NCBI RefSeq assembly: GCF_001949145.1
Contig: NW_019091539.1
Span: 546,879 to 610,878 of the forward strand
Direction of reading: 5' to 3'
Source: Acanthaster planci
Lineage: Eukaryota; Echinodermata; Asteroidea; Valvatida; Acanthasteridae
DNA: 64,000 nucleotides
Part shown: piece after piece, positions 23,593 through 35,200 of the stretch
How positions within the stretch are numbered: position 1 is the stretch's first letter
Layout of the letters: each line of letters starts with the position of its first letter
Made by a program: the position numbers and the translations under genes
The notes under the pieces: model-generated
What the model saw: the letters and a program-made list of their open reading frames with translations, nothing else
Database searches by the model: none
Told to the model about the DNA's origin: nothing

Positions 23593-25012
23593 GGGTCTGT
23601 CCACACTAAAAGACACAATTGCTTGACATTCAATACAAATTTCCAAATGTAAAATTTTGCCATTATTTTTTGCTTACATACATGTATGTCTTTACTGTTT
23701 CTGATTGTTGCCACGGAAAGGTAAAGATAAATTGATCAGTATTTAAGAAATTACAGAAGTTTATTCTTGAAGATATAACATTTGTCACATGGACAGACAC
23801 TTTGTTTCTTAAATGTGAATATTAAATTCAAAATATAACTAAAAATTACCTGCAATGTTCAAATACTCTTTTTAGTTTACTTTTAGAAACTTTCTTTATC
23901 TCTTAAAAATAATTCCAGTGTAGATAACACTGAAATTTACTTCAAGAAGAATATGTAACGTTTGTCACTGGACAGACATCACGTTTGTCACATGGACACG
24001 AACGTACAGTATGTCACATGGACAGACATTTTTCTGGTGTTTGCATTAGAGCATGAAAACAGAATTGTTCACAAACTAAACTTGTTTGTTTTCAGTTTTC
24101 CAAATCATTTTTGTTAAAAAGACTATTAAACTTCAGCTAAAAATGAACACTATGTAAGTTTTTCTCAATGAGTGACGTTTGTCACATGGACAGACATAAC
24201 ATTTGTAACATATCAACTTGGGGACAGGAAGTCTTCTCACTTTCATTTCAGCAAAATGAACCCACTTTTTCTCATGAATTGTTCATTATTTTATTTAATT
24301 TAGTTTTGAAATAAATGTATATCTACTCATAAGATAAGTCTTCTAAGATTTTTACATTTAGAGGGAAAAATGGTTGTGACAAACATTACAAAATTGTGGA
24401 TAGACATTTGCAATTCGTAAAATCAAATCTGGGTTTTGTCATCTGATAGAAAAAACAAACAATAAATATGATGTAAATGATTACTGTAAAAACTTTTCTC
24501 AGGAATATACCTGTATATATTATATATATGTTGTTGAGGTTATCTGCTCAAGGAATGGCAAAATCAGCCTGTTTCATGTTTGTCACTCTGTGGACAGACA
24601 CTGTGACATACGTTATTCCTTAATTAGCTCTCCTTCAATTCTGGTTTAAGATAACAAAAAAAAAGCCATAGATTTTGACAAATTTCTCAAATGTTATACC
24701 TGAAGTACCCATGTTTTAACAGATGGATTGCTTTTCTCTATAAGAGTGGTATTTCAGATTACCTGAAAAACATGAGCTGACACAGTTATGTGCATGTCCC
24801 ACCAGAACCCTAATATAAGCTGGACATTTTCATCAAGATCCTGATTAATTTAACAATGAACAACCAAATCCTATTAAACTGTGTTAACTCAATCTCCACA
24901 ATTATACAAATATCAGTAAAATTGTTTAAGTTCATTTCTTGATTCTCAACACTGTTAAAGAAAGAGATGATTTTGGTTATGTACAAATGTGTCTTTTAGT
25001 GTGGACAGACCC
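23593..25012. mobile_element. 1.42-kb DNA transposon, perfect 25-bp TIRs, AGAT target duplication, internal repeats
   Basis: The left end is GGGTCTGTCCACACTAAAAG then ACACA. The right end (24988-25012) is its exact reverse complement. AGAT flanks both sides (23589-23592 and 25013-25016). The interior is AT-rich and non-coding but carries at least five copies of a motif like GTTTGTCACATGGACAGACA, in the orientation of the right terminus, whose GTGGACAGAC core they share. It appears to be a non-autonomous element with transposase-binding-like iterons. The superfamily is not assigned; a 4-bp duplication is unusual for the common groups. Confidence 0.85.
23779..24602 (+). repeat. Iterated GTTTGTCACATGGACAGACA motif inside the transposon
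   Basis: Copies or close variants lie at about 23781, 23961 (one base shorter), 23984 (half copy), 24011, 24178 and 24578 (with a three-base insert), with a weaker relative near 24397. All face the same way, and spacing is irregular. Confidence 0.8.
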
Positions 25013-25016
25013 AGAT

Positions 25017-26689
25017 TCAATTGGCCAACATATGGGGTTGCGTGAAATCTACTAATTTAGAATGTTTGAGAGGGCGGAGAAAATGTTCTGTTACATGTAA
25101 GACCACTAAGTTTGGACAGGCTGTTTCCAAATCTTGCACACACTGTATGTGTGTACACGTACATGTACACGTGGCTAAAACCATGTGTTAATGTAGATAT
25201 CAGGTTCTCTGTATTGAATACATTTACTGCGTATTTAAACTGAAATGAAAAAGTATCACTAGACCTGAGGAACTAATTACAAATGTGCATCGTGTAATCA
25301 TGTAGAGTACAACGAGTGCAAAGTTAAGCAGAATGCACATTTCACTGGTAAGGTCAGGAGGTTTTTATCATGAGATCTCAAGGGTCTGGCCAAGACATTT
25401 CACCATCAATGCAATCTACTCGGGGCCAATCTGGTGCGGCAGATCATTACTCTCCAATTTGCAGGAAATCGCTTGGAGGGGACGGGAGACAAGAGAAAGC
25501 TGGGCGAAAGAGACGAGATGAAAAGGGGCTACGGGGATCTGATCAAAGAGGGCCGGCCGGTGGAGCAGGGATGGGAATTTCTTGAGCAATTGAGACAGCT
25601 GGCGTGCAGAATGAATGGAAAAAAGGCTAGACGTGAGGCATCCTTTGAATAATTGGCAAGGGGAGAAGATGGGACGGGGAAATTCATCTACAGTGAATGG
25701 AGGCAGGCAATACAGCGTGTCAAATTTGTACGTTTACTTCAATGTTTCAATAAGATTAATGCATTTCTCAAAAATATACTTGTAGATTGGATGTCTTGGC
25801 CAGAAGGTAAAAATTCTCCTTTCTGGGATAGAGTCAACTCTCATTAAGAACACTGTTACATGTACTTACAATGAAACAGTGTTACAAAAATCCAATGCTG
25901 CAGGTCTCAATCTCTTGAATTCTTTCTTTTTTCTTTACATTTGAAAACCTTTGAAAACACATAAAGACCTACATTGTATGCTGTAACTTGTTAGGCATCA
26001 GCAACCTTGTTATAATTGGAGTTGGAGTTCATTTTTATATCACAACTACATGTAAATTACATTGGTAATGAAGCAAAATAAAATACAGATGGTGACAAAT
26101 GGAGGGCACCAGGGAAAAGTCCAAGGGTACAGTCCACTAATTCAAGCCCCACTGAACACAGTGTAAAATCAGCACTGTTTGGGGTCCAACAACATGCATA
26201 CCAACATCCCTGAGATTTCTGAAACACTAATGAAACCATTATCTGGTCCCTAATCTTTCAATATCTTTTCAATTTTTTGTGGGTTAACGAATTACATTTT
26301 TAATTATTCCCACAAAACCAGATAACCCCCCCCAAAAAAATGATTTTTCCTGAGTCTGATTGCAGCCATTTTTCAAGTGGCAACCCTCAACTTTCTCGGG
26401 CACTTAGGACCATTTTTCAACCGTTTTTTGCTCTCATTCTTCTGCTCTCATATGAAAGCTCAAAGACCCAGGGAGTTGATCCCGGCAACGATTTACACAA
26501 TCTCACCATTTTGGGGGCCAAACAATCTGCTTTTTCAAAAGATACTGTGGGGGCACTTTAATGCTGATGAGCTGGCCAGAAATTCTCGTTTGAATTACAT
26601 GTAGTGGACTACACCCTAAGCTTATACAAAGCCCAGTCCCATTTATGAAGTGTACATAAATAAATTTAAGACAATGTAAATAACAACTG
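25017..26689. other. Non-coding stretch with a GC-richer island at 25.35-25.63 kb
   Basis: The island has overlapping open frames on the plus strand, including GRPVEQGWEFLEQLRQLACR, without good splice borders or a family match. The rest is AT-rich. It may hold an exon but I cannot support one. Confidence 0.3.
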
Positions 26690-27234
26690 CAATTTATTTG
26701 AAACATTTTTTTCAATAAAGCAAAGAGTTAAATAAAGCAAAGAGACTAAAGTAAACAGTAAGGAAAACTAACTTGCATTACAACACTTGCATGGCATGTA
26801 ACTTTTGCATTTGTCAAATCGATGCTAAGTTTCATATAATACCAGAAATGAGTTTTTAGGTATTTTTGAATTTATGCAGTTTTAAAGTGGGGTAAAGGGG
26901 TGAGCTGATTCCAGAGAAAAGGGCCTTGGTGTCTTACTGTTTTCGTGAATGATAAAGTCCAAACCATACAAACATAAAATTTGCTAATCTTGTGTTATGT
27001 GAATGAATATCTAGATGTCTCGTAAACAAGGACCTTATATTGTTGGGTAACAGGTTACATTCAAATGAGGATTCCTGAATGATATTTATACAGTTGAAAA
27101 ATGTTTAGTATTTTGTACTGCTTAAAAAGAGGCACAGTATGTTACCTAAAACCAGAATATGTCATGACTCTCATCAACTTCTTCTATACTATTAATAGTT
27201 TGTTCACATACCTTAATTAAATATTGAAGATGGG

Positions 27235-27870
27235 TTAGTGCTGATGTCTTATGAATGGGACGTTAGTAGGCAATACATTAAGGAGTTTACGCATAACACC
27301 CAAAATCTTGGAAACTGATATGTGACCTTTTTGACATTGAAATTTCCATGTACGGTTACAATCAACAACACCTAAAAATGTGAATTTATTTACTTGACTT
27401 ATTTTGCAGTCATTAATATAAATATTTATGTCAACATCTTTGTACAAATTAGAAAATAGCATCAAACAATTATTTCTTTTCATTTTTGGAGAGTTTGTTG
27501 AATTCAAACCATGTGGAGACATTCTGAAGTTCTTTGTTTATAAGTACAAGTAGTACTAGCTCATTTAAATTGCAATGACTAAAAATGTTATGGTGTCATC
27601 TGCAAACAAGATATAAGACAATAAACTTGAAGAGTTACAAATATTGTTTACAAAAGTAATGGTCTCAGAATGGATCCTTGTGGTATGTCACATGTAATTG
27701 GTTTAAGGGTGGATTTATTATTTTTCCCACCTCTTTCCTGTCACAGATACCGGTCCATTGTACATGTAGTTCCTGAACCAATCCCGAGCCTTTCCTCTAA
27801 CACCAGACCAACATGTATCAAGTTTTGAAAGTAAAACTTCATGATCAACAGTGTCAAAGGCCTTGCTTGG
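27235..27870 (-). pseudogene. Reverse transcriptase domain remnant of the retrotransposon
   Basis: It holds the KAFDTVDHEVLL, CDIPQGSIL, YILFADDTITF and NKFTFLGV blocks in order, but in different frames. The catalytic FADD motif at about 27591-27616 is intact. Stops and frameshifts near 27.54-27.58 and 27.65 kb disable it. Confidence 0.85.
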
Positions 27871-28505
27871 AGAGGTCCGGGAACAAACTCATAGAGCGAT
27901 TTGATTTATCCAATAAGGGCCGTCTGTGTCGAAACATTAGTGCGGAATCCATATTCGGAGTTGAACAGAATATTGTGTTTAATAAAGAAGTTTACACGGG
28001 GGTTGCGACTAATCTCTCAAGTACTTTAGAGAGACATGGTAAGATTGAAATTGGGCGGAAGTTGCAAATTAATTGAGGGTCACCATTATTGATTATTGGT
28101 ATTACTTTTGCAATCTTAAATTCTTTGGGTACAATTCCAGTCAATAGATCTTAGATGCTAAATTGGGCCCAACGTCTGTAAAGAATTCAATAACATGGGT
28201 AGCAATTTTTCGTGGCTCATGCAGTACAGACTCGTTTACATTATAGGACCTGTTAAATACTTTTGGGTTTTGTTCAAGATTTCATTGATGACAGTTTTCT
28301 ATCTGCTCCGAGCAGAACAAAAGAGGGGGTGTTTTTTTGGTATCCACCACAGAGCAGTTTATAATGGAGATTATAACATGTTTATAATGGAGATTAATGG
28401 TACATTTGATGTGGAGCATGCTGAATGCACGTAACAAAATTATTCCAGCATGTACGGTCTTTGAGGAGATGCAGAACGCGTGCAAGAATTCGCTTGGAAA
28501 ACTTA

Positions 28506-28760
28506 CTACCATCTGTCTTTCTTTTGCCGCTTGGGGGTGCACTTCAACTCAAGGCGGACAGTAGGGCGAAAGGAGTGTGAATACAATGTATCTAATAACT
28601 TACGTGTGGTATTGTGAAAATCACAATTGAGCAAGTTAATATTGAAATCTCCGAGAATATAAGAGATTCTGTTTTCTGAGGTTATTTTTCCAAGGATTTC
28701 ATCAATTTCCACTGAGAAATTAGAAACAGAAAGACCAGGTGGTCTATAAATTCAACCTAT
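28506..28760 (-). pseudogene. Endonuclease domain remnant of the retrotransposon
   Basis: It contains YRPPGLSVSNFSVEIDEIL, then ISYILGDFNINLLNCDFHNT. The GDFN motif is an active-site block of the apurinic-like endonuclease. The frame is broken upstream by a lost base near 28.75 kb. Confidence 0.85.
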
Positions 28761-29290
28761 AATAATATTTTTATTGGAAAACCGGGGAATTTTTATCAAT
28801 AAATATGGATTCAAAACATTCAGAAACATAGAGTAGGTCGGATTTAATGGTATTTACTGCAATGTGTTTTCAACACTGTAGACACCTCCAACGCTGTGCG
28901 TATAAATCTCTGTTTTTATGTTCACATATCCTGGAACAGATGAAAATGTATGAGGAGTACTTTTAAGCTATCTTTCAGTTCAAACTTACAATATTAAAAT
29001 TGTGTCGTATTTTGTTAAGAATGATTATCAAATCGTCAAAAATTTTTGTGGATACTTCCAATATTAGTATGGAACATGGAGAAAGAATTATTTTCAAATT
29101 CGTTAGTTTTTGTCCTACACTGTTTTCCCATTAGATAGTGGGTCCCACTTGAACTTAGAAGAGGCTCGTTTGAGTCAACTGTGTTCAGAATAATGGGATT
29201 TAAAACAAAGCTACATGTATTAAAGCAGAACTCTCTCTTCTGAATCCGAGGTACTGGAAACGTAGCTGTTGTTGTCATTCATTTCTTGTG

Positions 29291-32200
29291 AAGAACCTAG
29301 GGTACATGTAGATTGACAGTGATGCCCAGCAGACTGAATGAAATTCAAGGAGGCGTTATCTAGCTGAGGTGTTATCTAGCCGTCTATAGGAAGTTCTATG
29401 CATATACATGTACATTACAGCGAGTGCATTGGAAAGAAAATGGCACCAGGGATGGTGAAAGACACCCCACAAAAATGTACCGGGGGGGGATAGAAGTTGA
29501 CAAAGAGCATAGCTTAATGTACAAATAATAAAACAGCTGCCAACGAAGTATACACACATGCACATACAGGTATATTATTATGATCTTAGTAGGGATTTGT
29601 TTGTCTGGAGATAAAAACAGGTGGTTGTTGGGGTACATTTCAATGAGACTTCTTTGTTTGGGTATCTACATGTAATATACACGTACATGTCACATAACAG
29701 AGAAAATAATATTAAAAGGGCTGGTACGTACGGTAATGACAGTTAGAAAAGTAGAGCAATATACATGTACAGGTCCATACTGAGAGTTCAGTGCAGAAGT
29801 GTGGGTATTTTTCTGGTTTCAATTGTTTTTTTTTTTTTAATGTACACCTTTCAAACTTTACATTCAGACTAGGACAAATTCATTAGAATTTTTTGGCTAA
29901 AGTTAATCCTAAGAGTTTCAAGGTGTTGCTTAAACAAAAATTGAACTTACTGTGCGTCAATGCTCATACTCACATGCCAAGAGTTAGCTACAGTACCAGT
30001 TTCCTTGACATACTATGCGAATACTTGCTTCCAGGAAGCATCCACAATGATACAGTTTGAAGTGCTTGTTTACAGGCACCGTTAAAACATCGTTACTGCA
30101 GGTCCTTTCAGAAAAAAGCCGCACATTTTTTTTCTAGTTTTTTAATTTTTTTCTTTAAGACAAAAAGTACACATACATGTATGTGGTCATGGTCATAAAC
30201 CCATCATTTCGAGAAAAATGGGCATTTTAAAGATGTGGAGATAATAACAAATTTGATAACTGTGGAATGTTATTGAAGATACTCCAACTCGTGTCAGGAT
30301 GTGCTCATTACGCTGTTCCAAAATGAGTGTGAGTGACAAGCATATGGAAACTGTTTCGCTCCGTTTGTCTTGTAAAACTTTGGCCTGAGTGTATGTGCAC
30401 AAAAGTGGAGGCACGGATTTCAGTGGATTCCCCCTTCCCCCTTCACTGAGGGCTATTCCATTATCAACAATGAGTGAGTAGACAACAGCATGAGGAGGGA
30501 TATATACGCGACACAGTGAAAACACCTGAACCATCTGTGACATCATGGAGCTATTAAAAAACATGGTGATATCAAGTTTCCCTGCTTCCTTTTCGATTAA
30601 TGAATACAATGAAGCATAACATATTTGTAGACATTGAACGATAAACATGACCAATGCTTACAGAGCACCCAGTCATCCCACTCAGTGGATACAGGCTGGT
30701 AAATTAAAAAAAGGCACACAGCTTCTTCATTGAGAAAGTTCTAACAAAATCCATGGAAATCTCACGATGAAATAAGACGACAAATTTTAAAGGTTTAAAG
30801 AAAGAAAAGTATGTACAATACACAGGATACTGCATGTACGTTGCTTGGCGTAAGAAGTTGATTTGGCAGGCGTGAACGGAAACTCTTGTTTCCACTAATG
30901 CCTTCCTACCGCGTAAGTGGTAAATGTACATGCCAGGAATACAGAAAGTCAAATGAGCAAAATTTTCAACCCACTGCACACTTCAACAAAATTTGGATTG
31001 TGATCGCAATGAAAGATTTTACATTCCATTTTACACATCACTCAACCTTCTAATGAACACGCTACTGTACATTAAATATTTGATGCCGTATACAGCGTAC
31101 ATGTGGTTTACAGTATGTAACATCTGGGACATCCTTCACAACTGAGTGCTCCGGTCACTTCAGCTGCTAAACATTATAAAGATCAAAATTTTATACAACT
31201 CATTTTTCCGATAAAAGTAGAGCCAACTGATCAGGTTAAGAGTTATATCAAACTAAAGCTTGTTAACAGCCGACCATTCATAAACCATTTGCGCTAAGAC
31301 TGCTCAGCCATGAGGATGGGTGTGACAGCTTGGCAAAGAAGAAGGAGTGCTGTGAAATGTGTTATTTTTGTCGTATTTCTAAGCCAAAAAGAGGGGTTTT
31401 TGCTGCAGAAAAAGGGATTTTTTGTTGCAGTGGTTTCAGTGAATAGTTTTAAAGCAAAATCCATTCACGCCAGTTGTGGCATTACCTAAATCTTTTAGAA
31501 ATATGTAAATATCTACAGAAAACTGCCGATTTCACCTACCGTACATGTATGTGCTTTGCTGCACTCTGAGCAGATGGGACCAACATTTCCACATGTGGCC
31601 ACAATCACTTTGCACGTTTCATTTCCTGCTCTATCACTCAGAGTAAGCCAATACATACATGTACATGTACCTGTACGTAGATTGGAGTTTTTCCAACTAG
31701 CAGAAAATGGCTAGTTATAATTTTGAATGTTCACATGGGAGTACCAGCAGCACCACTGACTGAACAATCCGCCCACACCTTTTGTCCGGGCACAGGAAAA
31801 TGTCTTTGTGCTAATCCACTATATCTGTGAAGACGTCTGAATGAAACGTCTCACATATAACATCAACAGTTACTAGATACTTTCACAGGCAATTAAACTA
31901 CTCGGTCCTATAAAAGTGCTTACTTGATGTACTTACAATGTATACTATAGAGTTCCCTACTTTAACGGCATGCATAAAAGGCAGTTAGCTTTTTATAACA
32001 AATACCAAATGATCTTTAATATACAGAAGTGATTGCAAGTGTCCGTCTGACCAAAATTAGTTTTTATTACATTTACTGATTATTACAAGTAATTTTTACC
32101 TACAAATTGTCCCATTTAACTTTGTTGAATGCACCTGAGTTATTGGACTGAGGACATTCTCTCGGCAGTTTTGTTTCCCACTTGGCATTTTAGACAACAA

Positions 32201-35200
32201 ATGAGAATGTTCATGACACAGCCCTTGAATAAAAAAACTCAATGTTTTAAAACGTTTTCATATGTCAAAGGTCTGGGTGAAAGGTAACCAATGTCTCCCA
32301 GTTACAGAGAAATCATAAAAAAAGCAAGTTTGTTTATTGTGATCACCTTACATGGCAGCCATTTTCAAGCTTATTTACGAGTTCTTTTTTGCAGTGAATA
32401 CATGCTGTCAAACTTCCCTTTCTATGTGCTCCAGCAGGCTGCCACTTGTCTGTTTCCTTTGCACTTTACATGAATGCTTGATACTAAACCAGAAGCCGCA
32501 TACATGTACATGTATGTGGTAGTCTTGGGTCCAAGGCCAGCTGAGGGCACAGTGTGGCCCATGGGTGGCAAACCTGTAATTTACCGGAAGCAGCAGCAAA
32601 GCAAGACCAATTTCCCTCCTTGCAAACACAAAGATGTCAAAACTGCTGTCATTTAATAAAACAAAAATCTTAAGTTTTGGGCCAATGCGTTCAGTCAAGA
32701 CCTCAAAGTGATGAGCACATTTATCACGTTCGTGGAAACGCACAGGAGGGAAAAGTGACTGGAATTACAACTAGCACTCCAACCACTTCATTTCCTGAGT
32801 CAAACTTTGGACCTTCAACACTCCTCTGTCAATCTGAAAAATGTTTCCGCCCAGAATGCTGTCATTTTCAGGAAAAGACATATTTGTTTTTTTCATTTAA
32901 AAAAAGAGTTTATTTCATATTCAATACCGTATCCGTTAACGGGCAACAATTTTTGAGTGTGTTGTGTACAGATGTTGTAGGAGTCATTAATGGATAATAC
33001 TTAAAGCAGCCAAAAACACACCAGCAGACATTCACAAAGCGCATCATCTGAAAACTGAAGAGGAAAACATGTGTAAGGAATAAAATGACAGAGAAATTAA
33101 AACAATAAAAGATGAATTTTATCTATGAAAAGGGATTTTCTTAACCCTCACCCTCTAGAGTGTACAGGTATGTAAAATCACTTTGAAATGGATTTGCGAC
33201 TGTTAGGGATAGCACTATTAGGGATAGCACTATTGTGAAACTGTTGATATCACTTCCAACTCTGAAGTATAATGGTATGGTCCAAACTGTAACATGGCTG
33301 CTGTATCCAAGCTAGGTGCAAAGCGAGAGGATTTACATCAACAAAATGACATATTCCAGGCATTAAACCGCCCGTGCCATGTTTCCAGATATAATTTCCT
33401 CTGTGCCCATAATAATTAGTAAACTGAGAATGGATTTTAGACTTTCACTGATGTGTAAACTGACGCGAAAGCGTGGTCATAAATCACAATCGTGCACACA
33501 CAAGCACATAGGTCATGGACTGGAGTCGACTGCAATAACTTCATCGCTTGATAAACGTTTCTCCTTAAATCCACAGTGCTACATTGTCAAAGAGGCATAT
33601 CACTTCCAGGTTACTCTTGGCCAAGGGAAAACTGCTCTTTTTAAAGGACAACAGCACCAGTTATGCCTGCTCATCTGCAGACAGACCCCCCGCAGACGAG
33701 TATGTTCTTCACCCACTCAGAACACCCTGTGGTTCATGGATTTTGCGCGAGATAAAATTACAAGACTTCCAATTTGACAGTTGAAAAGGTTGCTGTTTTT
33801 CTCAACTTTTCAAAAAGCAGTTAATTCCACATGAAACAAGTCAGTGGAATGAAAACTTCAATACACAAGTCTTCATACGATAAATAAGCCAATCTTGTAA
33901 AATCACAGCCAAAAAAGATGGCGTAACCTCCCTTTAAGGTGTTTGCCAAAAAACAAACTGATGTCCTTCTTAAATCAAACTGCAAGTACAGTATACATGT
34001 ATGTACCAATACGGGTACCGTACCTGTACATGTATAAATGTGTTTTTTAGGGGGCAATAGTTCAGTCATAACACATGTATTTCTGGTTGAGGGAACATGT
34101 AGTAGATTTTACCCCAGGGTGAAATTCAAGCTGGTTTCTAGTAGTGAGCACGAGCTGACTTCTAGTGCTTTAAGCACACTTTTTGGCATTCAATTAGATG
34201 TTGTAATTGACCTGTTGGGTAACCTTTCAAAGCAGTGTGGTACCAACACTGCTGTTGAAATCTTGAACATGGTATGACATTAGTTTCAATGCCTCTGGGT
34301 TTGAATTTTCAATTCAAAGCATGGCATCTTTTCTGTCCCTATTTTGATTCTAAACATATTTCTTCAATCAATCACAATAAACATGTAAAGAAAGCTGAGT
34401 ATTATCTAGTTTGGATACAAGACCCGATGATTCTGACTACCGTACGAATCACCCAATGTCCATGCGTGACCAAGACTGGAGGAATTCCTCTAGTTTTCTG
34501 GAAATAGCCAAAATATTCATAAGTCGTCCCACCTATATTCAGCATGTTCGAATGGTACCATTGATGTTTGGTTATTCCCGGCCGGGTACCGGTGGGTAGG
34601 CCTAGGCTAGCTGTTGAAGGTAAACTCCTGTATTCTAATGGCAGCTGTTGATCCTACAATATTTGACTTTACACTGACATTGAAGGTCGCCTTGGCTGAA
34701 ATCAATGCCAAGCCAGATGCGGGAATATAACCTTCGGCCTTTGCGTCACATATGTCTGTGGGTGATGCCTGACCTAAGATTTTTTCTAAAGAGTCGTCAG
34801 GGAATCTTTGGGCAGGGAACTGGACTAAGTATTATCCTCGGTAGTTTTCAAATAGACTTGGTCTTCGCGTTTCTCTGTTTTCAGAGAGTAGCAAAATGAC
34901 AAGGGGTCAAAAAAGGATCACACACTGTCACGACGCGTCTAATGGGAGCAGTGCCCATGGAATGTAATGTTGTGATATTGGACACTCAATATACATGTAC
35001 AGTACTACAGAAGGCTAGCCGTATGATTGGATGAAGTTATCAGTACATGTGTGGTACATGTATTCAGGTTTGATAAAAAACATTCTGAATGTTGGGAATT
35101 GCAAAGCAGTAACAACAGTGCAATGTAAATTCTGATGAGCTACGGTACATGTACAGGTTGTCAGTTTGTGGTTTTATTCCTCCAAGGTTCAACAAAACCT

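Larger units (their letters stand above)
26690..29290 (-). mobile_element. Degenerate non-LTR retrotransposon (CR1/Jockey-like)
   Basis: Minus-strand fragments occur in the correct order. First is an N-terminal block with NSFSMFHTNIGSIHKNF (29.04-29.28 kb). Next is an AP-endonuclease piece with YRPPG and SYILGDFNINLL (28.5-28.76 kb). Reverse transcriptase blocks follow: KAFDTVDHEVLLSKLD (27.8 kb), DIPQGSIL and FADDT (27.59-27.70 kb), then KISQVNKFTFLGV (27.36-27.42 kb). The C-terminal RHLDIHSHNTRLANF is near 27.0 kb. Several frameshifts and stops separate the blocks, so it is dead. The 3' UTR ends near 26.7 kb. It makes no functional protein. Confidence 0.9.

Noticed and set aside
25333-25652. 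GC-richer island with three plus-strand frames open
   Set aside because: No good acceptor/donor pair and no family match, so it is listed only as a non-coding island.
30193-30654. 153-codon open frame on the minus strand
   Set aside because: Some protein-like stretches, but weak acceptors (purine-rich before AG), no clear donor and no family match. Not strong enough to call an exon.
32408-32743. 111-codon open frame on the minus strand
   Set aside because: The frame runs through a TACATGTACATGT repeat and has no domain. Splice sites inside it are weak.
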